Of a DNA stretch of 64,000 bases, positions 43,586-54,839 are shown piece by piece. The stretch is taken from assembly GCA_021307315.1 (NCBI GenBank), contig JAJSPD010000075.1, positions 147,804 to 211,803 of the forward strand. The letters are read 5' to 3'. This stretch comes from Bisporella sp. PMI_857. Lineage: Eukaryota; Ascomycota; Leotiomycetes; Helotiales; Helotiaceae. The position numbers and the translations under genes are program-made. Position 1 is the stretch's first letter, and each line of letters begins with the position of its first letter. The notes below the pieces were generated by a model. It saw only the letters and a list, made by a program, of their open reading frames with translations, ran no database searches and had not been told where the DNA came from.

Positions 43586-46500
43586 ATGTCTCAGTACCAT
43601 TATCCCCCACTTTTGCCGGGGCCTGACAGTATTCGCTTGCTTCACCTAATGCCACATGAAGACGAGACAGCCCCAATACAATGCCAGCTCTTCAACTACT
43701 CTCTGGACAAATCAGACAAATGGACTCATCTGTACGGGGCTTTATCCTACGTATGGGGCGGTTCGGACAAGCCTCGGTCTATCTTCATAGGCAAGCATGG
43801 CTTGCCAGTCACAGCAAACCTTCACGCGGCCCTATCACGTCTTCGAGATCACTCGTTTGAACGAATCATATGGGCAGATGCTGTTTGCATTGATCAGGAT
43901 AACTTCGAGGAGAGGGGCTATCAGGTCCAGCTTATGGCGAAGATCTATAGTAAAGCAAACCATGTAATTGTTTGGCTGGGTGAGGCGGCAGACGATAGCG
44001 ACCGAGTGGTCGAAGAAATACTCGTCACCGCAGGCAAGCAGTCTACGTATTCTCCTACCTATGAAACGCTCGAGCGATCGATTCTCGCGCTACTTCGACG
44101 ACCATGGTTTCGACGCATCTGGGTAAGGGGGCTGTTGGTCGAAAATATCCGTACAAAGTTACTAAAAGTCGATCCAGGTACTTCAGGAAGTTGCCGCTGC
44201 CCGACATGTTCGGATCATGTGTGGTTCTATAGAGATTGACGGTTACGCCTTCTGCTCAGGTTTGGAGTCATTAAAGCATTTCTACAAAGCCCGTCCAGAT
44301 TTGCAGAATCTGATCAGTTCCGTAACCTACCTGATAAAAGGAGCAATCTTCCGGCCTGCTTACAAAACAAGTTCTTCAGACATGGTTTCTCTGAATCGAC
44401 GCCCTCTAGGTGAGCTGATAGATATGTTCCATGCCCACCAGGCTACTGAGCGCTGCGACAAGGTGTATGCATTGCTCGGTATGAGCTCTGACAATCCCGG
44501 TGCAGCTGGCTTGACGCCTGACTATACGGTTCCATGGAAGCAGATTTTCCAGCGTCTTGTTAAATTCCTTCTCTGCCAGCAGGCATCTGTAGACACTTGG
44601 GGCGATAGAGAGATCGCAGTAATCAAGAGCAAGGGCTGTATTCTTGGCCAAGTGTCCTCGGTAAAACAGGATACTTCTTCGGGTGGCACACAAAACTTGG
44701 TTATCACATCAAAGGATACATTTAAGCACTTTGGATACGAAGGGGAGTGGCGCGCGAACTGGACTGTCCAGATCTCGGCGAAACCTATCCAACATGGTGA
44801 CCTTGTTTGCCTTCTACAAGGAACATCAAAGCCTGCCATTATTAGAATATGGAAGGATCACTTTGATGTTATTATGATTGCGGTTACTCCTCCAGACCAC
44901 ATAGGAATCCCGAGTGGAAGTATTCGATGGCCAGAGCTCCTACAAACGATAACGACCTTCCCCCGTGAATTTCTACTTGTCTGGAACTGGGAAGAGTCTT
45001 CGAGGAAGCCGCAAGATCTGGGAGAACTCGAAACCTTGATAAAGATAGACAGTCGAGTGCCAGAGCATTTAAAGATAGAACTGAAAATTCTATTGGACAA
45101 AGCGACCAGATTATGGAATGCGGCGAGGATATTAGAAGATTCGGGAGAATATAAAAGGGCAGAAGAGAGGCTCCGAGGAGTAATAGAGGGTTGCGAGAGC
45201 GCATTTGGAAAAGGGCATCTGCTCACACTGACAAGTATGGACAAGCTCGGGCTGATATACAAGAAATCCCAGCAATGGAAAGAGGCAGAGGACATGTTTG
45301 TACAAGTAATACAGACGAGAAAGCAGGTGCAAGGGGCAGATCATCCAGCCACGCTAAGCAGCATGGCCAACCTAGCGTCAGTCTACAGAGATCAAGGGCA
45401 TGTGAAAGACGAGGAGAAGCTAAAGATGATGATACATTTACTCAAGCGAAGAAGTGGCCATGATCGTATCACAAAAGAATGGGTTGTCCGAATTGCAGGG
45501 TCATTTGATAAGGAGATAATGATGGTTTTGCTCGAGCGGAGAGGGGACAACATCCAGGTTACAGAAGAAGTGGTCAGTGCTGCGGCAAGGAATGAAGAGA
45601 ATGGAGGAGAAGTAATGAAACTTCTACTCGAGCAGAGAGGGGACGAGGTTCAGATCACAGAAGGGGTTGTCAAGGCAGCGGTAGGGAATTCGAGGAGCGG
45701 AAAAGAAGTAATGAAACTTCTATTTAAGCAAAGAGGGGATGAGGTCCAAATAACAGAGGGGGTAGTCAAGGTAGCAGCAAGGAATTCGATAAGTGGAAGA
45801 GAAGTAATGAAACTTCTACTCGAGCGAAGTAAGGATGAGGTCCAGATTACGGAAGGAGCAGTAGTTCAGATTGCAGGATTATTTGATAAAGAGATGATGA
45901 TGGTTCTACTTGAGCGAATAGGGGATAATGTCCAGATTACAGAAGAAGTGGTCAGTGCTGCGGCAAGGAATGAGGAGAATGGAAAAGAAGTAATGAAACT
46001 TCTACTCGAGCGAAATAAGGACGAGGTCCAGATTACAGAAGGAGCGGTGGTTCAGATTGCAGGATTATTTGATAAAGAGATAATGATAGTTTTACTTGAG
46101 CGAAGAGAGGATAATATCCAGATTACAGGAGAAGTGGTCAGTGCTGCGGCAAGGAATGAGAAAAATGGAGGAGAAGTAATGAAACTTTTACTCGAGCAAA
46201 AAGGGGACGAGGTTCAGATCACAGAAAAGGTTGTCAAGGCAGCGGTAGGGAATTCGAGGAGTGGAAAAGAAGTAATGAAACTTCTATTTAAGCAAAGAGG
46301 GGATGAGGTCCAAATCACAGAGGGGGTAGTCAAGGTAGCAGCAAGGAATTCGATGAACGGAAAAGAAGTGATAAAACTTTTACTTAGGCGAAGAGGGGAC
46401 GAGGTCCAGATCACAGAAGGGGTAGTCCAGGCAGCGGCATGGAATTCGATAAGTGGAAGAGAAGTGATGAAACTTTTACTCAAGCGAAGTAAGGATGAGG

Positions 46501-47306
46501 TCCAAATTACAGAAGGTGGAGTGGTTCAGATTACAAGATTATTCGATAAAGAAGTAATGATGGCTCTACTCGAGCGAAGAGGCGATGAGGTCCAGATTAC
46601 AGAAGAGGCAGTGGCTCAGATCGCAGGATTATTTGATAAAGAAGTGATGATGGCTCTGCTTGAGCGAAGAGGGGACAAGGTCCAGATTACAGAAGGGATA
46701 GTGGTTCAGATTGCAGGGTCATTTGATAAAGAAGTGATGATGGTTCTACTTGAACAAAAAGGGGTCAATATCCAAGTTACAGAAGGGGTAGTTAAGGCAG
46801 TGGCAGGGAATTTCGTGAGTGGGAAAGAGGTAATGAAACTTCTACTTAAACGAAGAGGGAACGAGGTTCAGATCACAGAAGGGGTAGTCAAAGCAGCGGC
46901 AAGGAATTCGGTAAGTGGAAGAGAAGTAATGAAACTTCTACTCGAGCGAAGTAAAAACGAGGTCCAGATTACAGAAAGAGCAGTGGTTCAGATTGCAGGG
47001 TCATTTGATAAAGAGATAATGATAATTTTACTCGAGCGAAGAGGGGACAACATCCAGGTTACAGAAGAAGTGGTCAGTGCTGCGGCAAGGAATGAAGAGA
47101 ATGGAGGAGAAGTAATGAAACTTCTACTCGGGCGGGGAGGGGACGAGATCCAGATCACAGAAGGGGTAGTCAGGGCAGCGTCGTGGAATTCGAGGAGCGG
47201 AAAAGAAGTGATGAAAATTCTCCTGGAGCGAAGTGGGAACAACGAACAGATCACAGAAGATATGGACTCCCGACTTTCGAAGCGACCGAGACTTTCCCTC
47301 ATTTAG
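43586..47306 (+). CDS. HET-TPR protein with long C-terminal helical repeats
   Basis: Two exons, 43586-44122 and 44178-47306, give 1221 residues. The 55-nt intron (GTAAGG, TTACTAAAAG, ATCCAG) splits IW and VLQEVAAARHV in frame. The start is MSQYHYPPLLPG. The HET domain covers about residues 50-210 (YGALSYVWGG, LRDHSFERIIWADAVCIDQD, LMAKIYSKANHVIVWLGEA, RRPWFRRIWV). After the family's usual middle region (RCDKVYALLGMSSDNP), two or more tetratricopeptide repeats of kinesin-light-chain type lie near residues 480-610 (ILEDSGEYKRAEERLRGVIE, HPATLSSMANLASVYRDQG). The last 600 residues are about 23 repeats of roughly 25-33 residues, with the core EVMKLLLERRGDEVQITEGV. The arrangement resembles fungal NLR-like incompatibility proteins but lacks a nucleotide-binding domain. 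Confidence 0.88.
45470..47240 (+). repeat. Coding repeat array in the HET-TPR gene
   Basis: Two alternating unit types encode KEVMKLLLERRGDEVQITEG-type and FDKEVMMVLLERRGDNVQIT-type helical pairs, joined by VVKAAARNSRSG or VVQIAGL linkers. Copies are very similar in DNA; for example 45561-45640 recurs almost exactly near 47061-47140. I believe this is the repeat listed in Pfam as DUF7104, but I could not check. Confidence 0.8.
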
Positions 47307-47385
47307 CGAGAAGCAATAGTCAAAATTATTCTTTCATGCGGGGCGGCAGGGCACGAATGCTCTCGCGAGACGTTAGGTGGGGTGG

Positions 47386-47411
47386 AGGTCCAACTGAGCT
47401 CAGTTGGACCT
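47386..47411. terminator. Perfect 26-bp palindrome 80 bp after the HET-TPR stop
   Basis: AGGTCCAACTGAG is followed at once by its exact complement CTCAGTTGGACCT. It could form a hairpin in the transcript's 3' region; very AT-rich sequence follows at 47420-47555. A role in RNA ending is a guess. Confidence 0.45.
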
Positions 47412-47555
47412 TTCTTTAAAGGTTTACAAAACGTTTTGCAGTTTAATAATAATAAAAACAAAAACAAATAATTAAAAACAATTGATTTTTATTTATTTTT
47501 ACTAAAAAATATTAAGTTTTAAATATTTAATTAAATAAACTAATATAAATAGTAG

Positions 47556-47737
47556 TGTCGGTCGACTGCATCTCACGGGTCGCCGGGCAGACTAGTGATT
47601 TCACTTAGTATGCTCGTTGGCGTCAGGTGTAAGATGTATGTCGATTGTTGTTGTTTTAGGCTACGTGTCGCGAAGAGGTTGTAGGTCCCGAAAAGGACCC
47701 ACACCTCTTCACGTGACTAGTTACATGGGTTCCCACA
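47556..47737 (+). repeat. Solo LTR (family 3), TSD AGTAG
   Basis: A 182-bp LTR from TGTCGGTCGACTGC to GGTTCCCACA, flanked by agtag at 47551-47555 and 47738-47742. It is the sister of the intronic copy at 29420-29603. Confidence 0.92.
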
Positions 47738-47977
47738 AGTAGTTAATTAATTTTAATAAAATAATTGTGGGTTCACTCTAATACGGGGCACCACCACGTT
47801 CCTGACGTGAGTGCTATTGTATTCTTGTCACAGACTAGGTTCACTCATGAGCTTAGTATGCGTGGGTCGCGTGCGCAGAGATATCGTGATGATATTGTTG
47901 TCTAGAGAACAGGAGAACTCAGAAGGAAACGTTCGCCCTAAATAGGGGTTCCGAGCCTGCTATCCTAATTTCAGAGG

Positions 47978-48165
47978 TGTTAGGATTTGAGAATCCAGGG
48001 GTAGCTGACACGTCTCTGACTAAGCGGGAACGCTAGCGCTGAAGACTTTTCACACACACATTGCTAGAACAATGATCACACATGTATGCAATAGAGACAA
48101 CAATAGAGAGCCTGTCGGCATCCCCAATACCTTCTGAATATCATTGTGTATTTCTCGTTCTATCA
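47978..48165 (+). repeat. Solo LTR (family 2), TSD AGAGG
   Basis: It starts TGTTAGGATTTGAG and ends TTTCTCGTTCTATCA, with agagg at 47973-47977 and 48166-48170. Confidence 0.92.
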
Positions 48166-48379
48166 AGAGGTTCCTTGGCGAGCGGGTCAAGCAAGCTTGG
48201 CAAGCTTGGCAAGCCCAGCTCAAAGCATGTGCTTCTCTGTGACAATTCTTGAGTGAGTGATTGTCGGATCACTCTACCCGTGGCAACACCACGTAATTGC
48301 TACGCAGTTGCCTGTTGGGTTGAATGTGATTAATTGTTCTAGGGTTGAACGAAGGGATGAAGATATGCCTCACCCCTGA

Positions 48380-48402
48380 GTCATGTGACAGAGTCACATG
48401 AC
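48380..48402. repeat. 10-bp inverted repeat, 3-base loop
   Basis: GTCATGTGAC, AGA, GTCACATGAC. It lies 30 bp outside the LINE target duplication, in sequence that resembles a decayed LTR continued on the other side of the LINE. Confidence 0.7.
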
Positions 48403-48433
48403 CCATCTATTCTACGAATATTGGTACAAACAG

Positions 48434-48454
48434 TGATTGATTGAGTGTTAAGTT
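48434..48454. repeat. LINE target-site duplication, left
   Basis: The 21 bases ending GATTGATTGAGTGTTAAGTT are repeated exactly at 54840-54860. They bound the LINE on both sides. Confidence 0.92.
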
Positions 48455-48802
48455 ATTATTATTATTATTATTAACTATTTTACGTCTTGGCGGGGGGGTG
48501 CATAGCAAAGCTACATGGCCCCCTGAGCTCCGAAACCGAAGAAAGGACGCCAGAGGATAGGCCTCTGGTATGGTACAGCCCTTAGCGTGAGCTGAAGGGA
48601 TAGAGGGTTATATACAGATACTAGCGTTGTGCCCTAACTACTAGCATAAAAAGCGGTGACATAGAAGATCTAAGCTTATAGACAATCTAGAAAATACAGG
48701 CGCCTTCCACTTGTGCGCTGCCCTTCTACTCTCCTTGGCCACAACAACAACTTGTAATTATTATGTGATTTGTAAAAGTACTAAGTAAAATGTGCCGACC
48801 TA

Positions 48803-50010
48803 GTCTAGGCTAAGCAGGCGGAGCGGAGAAAGTTCCTCGAAAAAGGAAGTTTCCTTCCACCACTGAGTAAGCTTATAAGCTCCTTCTGGAGTGCCGAAAA
48901 GCTCTGAAATGTCGTAGAACGGGTAGCGTAAGGATAAAAGGTTTGTTAATCTGCGGCGTGCTATACGACAGAAAAAAAGTGGACGGGCGTTTTTAGGCGG
49001 CCACAAAGGCAATTAGGTTCAAATACAGCATAGTTGAATCGCTCGTAGTAAGCTGAGAAGTCCTCGTGGCCGCTGCGCGCGGCTATCAGGTGTCTTAAAG
49101 CTTTCCGGGGCAGCGAAAGCTCTTTTGGGGGTAACAAAGCTGTGGAAATTGGGATCGTCTGATACGAGATAGAAGCATTAGCCAGCCACCATTTGAGGTG
49201 TTTTTGAGGGAGTTGTGCAGCTATATAGCGTTTTAAAGACGCCCAGGAGTGTGGAGAAGAGACCGGAGGAGGAGGTTGCAGCGCTCCGCGGCGGGCAAGA
49301 GCGTCGGCGAGTTTGTTGCCCGGCACTTGAGAGTGCCCTGAAACCCAGCAGACCCGGATTGTTCCTTTGCGAGGACGAGCTGCCCAATCTGCTTGTAAAG
49401 CGCAAGCTTTTTGGAAAGTGTCGGCTGACAAGCCGAAAAAAGAAGTAAAAAGCCGTAAAGCGACTTCTTGGTTGTCGAAGCAAATCCAGATATTTGTAGC
49501 GTAGTAAGCAGCTCTACAGGACATAGTATCTATGATTCCGGCGACGGTGGCTCGAGCCTCAGCATCAAAAACTTCGACACGGTCCCCGTAAGCGATTGAC
49601 GCTTCGGTGATTTTGTTTCCATGTTGAAACGCAATGTAGCCTCCGCCTGCAATGCCTGTTGCGAGCTTGGAGCCGTCTGAGTAAATTATTATGTCATTGT
49701 GTGGAATTGAGTTTAAGAAAGTTTGGAAAAGAACCGCGGCCTCTTGTCGAGTAAGTAGCGGTTTTCCACGAGTACATGCCCCGATTCGGAGCTTAGCAGC
49801 TGTTCTGCTTTCTGGAGTATGCCAAAAAGGAAGCTGTATCGAGTTCAGCTGTTCTGTTGGCGGGAGAGCTAGCCAGCGCCGAGCATGTCGCGGCGTAAGC
49901 CGTGTGACGCGTCGAGCTGTTCGGCATGCTTTTGCACGTGCTTTAAAAGGATGTCGGGGGTCGAGGCGGCAGATACGAGCTGAATCCTTGAGTGCTAAAA
50001 AGTCTAGCAA
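48803..50010 (-). pseudogene. LINE ORF2 RNase H and C-terminus
   Basis: An RNase HI domain with the expected motifs is present: IIYSDGSKLATGIAGGGYIA, EVFDAEARATVAGI, ICFDNQEVALR and VSGHSQVPGNKLADALA. The catalytic D-E-D-D set appears present. The C-terminal zinc-binding segment (CLCGRLKTPVHFF) is split near 48970 by a frame change at a run of A/T bases and continues RIARRRLTNLLSL to 48803. It removes RNA from RNA:DNA hybrids in this LINE clade. Confidence 0.8.
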
Positions 50011-50240
50011 GTGTTCTAGAAGAGGGATTCCGGCTTCTCTGTGTAAAATCGGGAGAAAAGTAGTTCGGTAGACTAGCAGTATTGCTCTGGCACTTGAGAT
50101 TAGTGCTTTTTGAAAAGCTTTTAGAATCCCTTGTTAGCTGTTGCTAATAAGCCTGGATTCGAAGTGTTTTGTAGCTCCTGGCCACCAAGTTTAAGCCCCA
50201 TAAAAAGCTACAAGTAGCACGCACGCTGTTACTGCACGTC

Positions 50241-50414
50241 TGTCACGACACGCGCTGTGGATCTACAGATACAGAGGGCAACGGTGGTATCATACGAGAA
50301 TCTATAGCTAAGGAAGGAAGAGGGAGCTCGGGGAGAGCAGGCTATATATACACGAGGAGCTCGGGGAGCTCGCCTAATATGGATCACGTGTGCTTGGGAG
50401 CACGCGACGTGACA
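50241..50414 (-). repeat. Solo LTR (family 5) in the LINE, TSD ACGTC
   Basis: It starts TGTCACGACACGCG and ends CACGCGACGTGACA, with acgtc at 50236-50240 and 50415-50419. An internal segment around gaggagctcggggagctcg is locally duplicated. Confidence 0.92.
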
Positions 50415-50561
50415 ACGTCGAAGCAGTGCTGAGGAAACTCCTCGAGCAGTGTTTCCAAGTCGAGCGAGAGCCTGGCTAATACCAAAAGCTTTTGAAGCTT
50501 GGTTAAATGCGTGAGCTTTGAATTGGAGTTTGCGGTCAAAAATAACTTTTAGCTATCGGAT

Positions 50562-52190
50562 CTAAGAGTTTGGAATGACTGTTATTGTGCTTGTGACTAC
50601 CGGAAAAGAGATTGATTGGTCACGTTTTCGGGAAAAGTGAATAAGCTCTGTTTTGTCTGGGTCGAACGTAATTCTTTCTTCTTTTCTCCATTCGAGAGCT
50701 TGCTCGAGTCGAGCCGATAGTTTTTCGGCATTTTCGGTCAGTAAAGACGAAATCTCGAGTTTTGCGCCATCGTCCGCGTAACCAAAGTTTTTGCGAGGGT
50801 TGTCGAGAGAAAACAACGGAGCGATATATAGCATAAATAGGATTGGAGATACTAAGGAACCTTAAAGGAGCCCGCAGTCGATTTGAGTTTCAAGGCCTAC
50901 TTCTCCGTCTAAGCGAATATGAACTCGCCGGCCGGTTGCAAAAGAAATAATCCACCGAACAAGCAAGTCTGGCCAGCTTTGCTTTCGAAGCCTGCGAGCC
51001 AGCCGACCAGAGAGTACTGCGTCAAAAGCTCCTTTTATGTCGTACGTCAGCATTAAAGCTGTAACAACTCAAGCTGAACAGGGATCTCGATCCGTAGATC
51101 CAGGTGGAAGGACTCAAAGGTGTGAACAACTATCAATTGCTATAACTAAGAGAACAAGCTACAGACAGAAGAAGGGAAGGAAAGCAGCGCTCTATATACA
51201 GGAAGCTGGCCGGAGGCCAGTATAAGCGAGCTTTAGGATGTCCGGTGCTGAGCTCCGTCCGAGCTCTGGGGTGTCCGGCGCTGAGCTCCGTCCGAGCTCT
51301 GGGGTGTCCGGTGCTGAGCTCCGTCTAAGAAGTCAGGGCCGTGACAAAAGCGACTTTGCTTTGAAGAAGCGCTATTTCGACGTCGTAAGTAAAGCAAGTA
51401 GTTAAGTCCGTAGCTGAGCGAAACGAAAAAGCGCCGAACTGCTGTTTAGTTAAAACTTTTGAAGTTACAGCGATCTATGCTATTCTTTTAGCAATTAGTC
51501 GTTCAAGGCCTTTTCCTAAAACCGACAACAGTGCAATTGGCCTGTACAAGCCAGAAAAAGAACGGTCCGGCTTTTTTGGCTTGCTGAGAATTGCAAGAAC
51601 TGCTGTACGGAAACATTTAGAATAGTGTCCAAGCGGGAAGCATTGGCAGTATAGTGTAACAACTAGTGAGCGGATTAAAAGCCAGGCTAGCCGTAAAACT
51701 AGCGTCGGAATCTCGTCTTTGCCAGGGGCTGTATTGCCGGCTTTTAAAATTGAAGTCTCGATTTCGTGGTCTATAATGTCGAGAAAAGCTAGAAAAGTGC
51801 GAAGAATTGCCGGTGCGGAAAAAAGAATATCTCCGGCTTCGGCGGCGTTCTTTAGTAAATTGCGAGTTAAAACATTTCTTTTTTCCTGTAGTAAAACAGC
51901 TAAAAGTGCGCCTGGTCTTGTAAAGTCCTTCAACGGAGAGGTCCTGAACGAGCCTGTGGACGTATGCCATTTTGCTATTTTGAACACGTTTTTGCTTGTT
52001 GCAGTATTAAGCATTTCGCGGTAGTAAAAGTCTTTAGCTCGCCGTACAGTGTTCCGTAGTGCTTTTTTTGCTTCGGAACAATCGTCTGATATACAGCGTG
52101 CTTGCCGGAAGTTTTTAGCGGCTTCAGAGCATTCTGTAGTCCACTACGGGTTTCCGATAAAGCATACATAAAAGCGTTTAGCTGACTTTG
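50562..52190 (-). pseudogene. LINE ORF2 reverse transcriptase, interrupted
   Basis: From 5' to 3': a linker (AVYQTIVPKQKKHYGTLYGE), palm motifs (NTAPGKDEIPTLVLRLAW, FSGLYRPIALLSVLGKGLER), the solo LTR at 51060-51346, then MLTYDIKGAFDAVLSGRLAR, and finally YADDGAKLEISSL carrying the catalytic YADD with DPDKTELIHFSRKR. Stops and a frame change separate these parts in addition to the LTR. Confidence 0.82.
51060..51346 (+). repeat. Solo LTR (family 8) in the LINE, TSD AAAGC
   Basis: A 287-bp LTR starts TGTAACAACTCAAGC and ends AGGGCCGTGACA, with aaagc at 51055-51059 and 51347-51351. It includes three tandem copies of about 31 bp (gctgagctccgtccgagctc plus ggggtgtccgg) at 51226-51325. Confidence 0.93.
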
Positions 52191-52429
52191 CATAAGCTTT
52201 TTGGATTTAGCTAGTAAGCTTGCTAGCGTATATATCGAGCTCTGACGGATTTTGAGGGGTTCTTAGTTGCTAAACTGGCTTTATGTGCGCTTCCAAAGTT
52301 TTAAAAAAGCTTTCTTTGTTAAGTATAGCTAGTCGAAGTAAAGTAGTTGGTTCGCGGTGCCGAAAGTCCTAGTATACTGTCGAAAGCAGTGTGCAGTAGT
52401 CTGAGCCAGTTTCTAAGTCTTCTGACATT

Positions 52430-53075
52430 TCTGTGGCTATCCCGAGAGCTTTCAGCTCGGAAGTCGCGAAAGCTAAGTCTAGAACGTTTCTTCAGTTATA
52501 AGTAACTTCGTTTGTGCTAAAAAATAGTGTAAAGTCGAGTGAGTCTATCCAAGTAACAAAGTCTAACGCTGCTGCATTTAGATTGCTGTCGAGCGATAGC
52601 TGCTAACGGTGATGGTGGAAATTAAAATCTTCAGCGATAAGTGTTAAACGTAGAAAAAAAGAGTTTAAGAACGAAGTAAAAGACCGGGCAGCTTGTCCTG
52701 TTCTAATAGCGTTTATAGGAGCGTTGTAAATGTTTACAATAAGAAAAGACTGGTTATAGAAAGTAGACAGTGTAAAAAACAAAAAGTCGGGAGTTCCGGG
52801 GTCGTTAGGCTGCAGTAGTCGAAGCTGTACAGCTTTTAACCCTACGCCTTTCCGCTGATATGTGAATACCCGTAAAGAAATAGTCCAGTTGTCTACCGGA
52901 GAAAATGCTTCGTAAAAAGAATAGCGCTTTGTAATTCGCCGAGCTAAGTCTTGTGTGTAAATGTACGGTTCTTGTATTAAAAAAATATCGATTTAGTTTA
53001 GAAATGCTAAATTCAATGCAATTTCGTAATTTGTAAAGCACTTGTTCACGTTGACTTGCATTATTATAAGTGGAA
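52430..53075 (-). pseudogene. LINE ORF2 AP-endonuclease domain, decayed
   Basis: A series of endonuclease-like blocks survives across stops: VNVNKCFTNYEIALNLAFL, IDIFLIQEPYIYTQD, LIVNIYNAP, LIAEDFNFHH and GSDYCTLLS, matching the QEPY, GDFN and SDH motifs of LINE apurinic endonucleases. At least four in-frame stops are present. It once made the target-site nick. Confidence 0.75.
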
Positions 53076-53099
53076 GCCGAGAGCGGCGGCGTTTACTTA

Positions 53100-54751
53100 G
53101 CATTGGAAGCTTCTGCGGCTAATTGGCTGCTTAAGCTCGCAGTTTCCGGCTCTGCAGCGTCAAGGTCTATAGCAGTAGTTCCAAAGCTTTTTTTTCTTGT
53201 AGCATAAGAAGCTGTAGTTGTGTGCTTGCGGCGGGTTCGTACAGAAGTAGTAGCTTGGCTAGGGGCGAGAGAGCTGGTAGTTTAGCTAAAAACGAAAGAG
53301 CTTGTAGCCTGGAAAGTGCGTAGAGCCTGAAAAGCGCTAGGCGCTGGTATTGTTGAAGTAGTCGTGCTGGAAATAGCGGAGCTTACTTGACGTGCAGCGG
53401 CTTCGGTGTAAATAAGGGGCTGGCTGCAAAAGATTTGCACCGGGGGGTTGGTTTTGCAGTAAGCGGCTTTTAGTTGTAGCCTGGCTGCTAAGCCGGCTTG
53501 TCGGAGCCGGGCTACTTCTGTTTTTGGGGGGAAAGGAGTGCCCGGCTTAAGTCGAAAAAGGCACTCGGGAGCATCCGCTGGATGAGGGCCGTGGCAGTGT
53601 ATGCACCGAAGGAGGCACTAGTATGCGTGTGACGAGCAAGCTTTGTGTGAATCCTCGAAATGCTCGATCGAGCTACAAAGGCGGCAGCGAAAAGAGCGTG
53701 CGCAGGAACGTTTGTTGTGCCAGAGAAAGCATCGGCTGCATTGTACAACACTGACTTTTTTAGGGAGAAGCCTGGCAGTTGCCCTGCAGCCGAACAATAT
53801 TAAAGATTTAGAGAAAGAAATAAACGAGTTTACTCTGACTATCTAAGAAGTCGGGTAGTCGTAGTCCGCCGTTTGGCTTTCTTTAGTTTGTCCGACGTAT
53901 GCTAGGGAGAACCCGAATGAGGATGTAAGTGCTTGTGACAAAGCTTCGGCTGTGACGGGTATATTCGCTACAGAAGTTCCGTTTAGGCCGGTGTAGGCTC
54001 TGGAGACCGAAGTAAACTTGTAGCTATTAAGGTTTGGTGCTTTTTCGACGGTGCAGTTTCTGTTTGCGAGAAATAGTGTTTGGATTTCTTGGATCCGCGT
54101 AACTAGAGTACTTCGTATAGCAGGGGAAGTTGAGCAAAGAGCAAGGCCGGAGTTAATGCTTTGTACTTCGCGGATTTCTTTTTGGAAGCCAGCTTTCTTT
54201 AGAATGTCATGCACAGCGTGGCTTGAAAGTTGTCGGTACGAGTGTGAAGAGTGTAGGCGGACGAAAAGTCGGTTGTCTAAGAGCTCTTGCTTAAAAGTAG
54301 GTTTCGGGGGCTTTCGAAGAGTTGTTAAAGTGGTCGCAGTTTTAGCCGCGTTGGCGTACGATAGTTTTGCATTAGCAGCCAGTGTGTTTGTTGTGTTTTC
54401 TGCATAGTTTTTGTATGGTGAAGTCGATAGCGTACTTTCATAGTTTGTTGAGTGTAGTGCAGAAGGAGGGCCGGAGCCGCAAATGTGGCTGCGGAAATAA
54501 GCCTGCGCCACATTGAAGATATCTTCGCAAAATCGAGAGAAAGCTTTCTCGAGTAGTGTCGAGAGCTGTTTTAGCTTTACAGCTTTTATTTCTAGGTCGA
54601 GGGCTTGCGTAATGCCCTGGAAAAGGTTCTGTGCTTCTGTTGTGCGGTGTTCTGCCTCCTTTGAGGCAGTACTGAGAGCGTGCTGAAAGGAAAGGGGCCT
54701 CTTTTTGGGGCCAGTTGGCGCTATGCCGGGGGCTACAGGGCCTCCCGCCAT
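53100..54751 (-). pseudogene. LINE ORF1 (Gag-like) with zinc knuckle
   Basis: The intact first part (53843-54751) is 302 residues from MAGGPVAPGIAPTGPKKRPL. It has a helical N-terminus, then an RNA-binding-like segment (FVRLHSSHSYRQLSSHAVHD, ILKKAGFQKEIREV). After a stop, sequence near 53550-53610 encodes the zinc knuckle CIHCHGPHPADAPEC and further low-complexity coding sequence to about 53100. A piece of the same protein lies at 28360-28497. ORF1 proteins bind the element RNA. Confidence 0.75.
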
Positions 54752-54839
54752 GCCGGAGGTCTGTAGGGATGTATAGGAATGAATAGAGGTAACTTAAGGT
54801 AGCAAATTATGTAAGATGTGTGGTTTTCATTTGTTTTGT

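Larger units (their letters stand above)
48455..54839 (-). mobile_element. Tad1-like LINE with complete ends
   Basis: A 6.4-kb non-LTR retrotransposon on the minus strand, flanked by an exact 21-bp target duplication. Its 3' end is a run of TAA units (plus strand attatt... at 48455-48473). From 5' to 3' it holds ORF1 with a zinc knuckle, then ORF2 with endonuclease, reverse transcriptase, RNase H and a terminal zinc-binding segment. Two solo LTRs (50241-50414 and 51060-51346), each with its own 5-bp duplication, landed inside it later. Many stops, such as TAG or TGA at expected tryptophan or glutamine positions, make it inactive. Without the LTRs it is about 5.9 kb. Confidence 0.92.

Noticed and set aside
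49215..50071. Plus-strand frames opposite the LINE RNase H
   Set aside because: Antisense shadows of a clearly recognisable RNase H domain.
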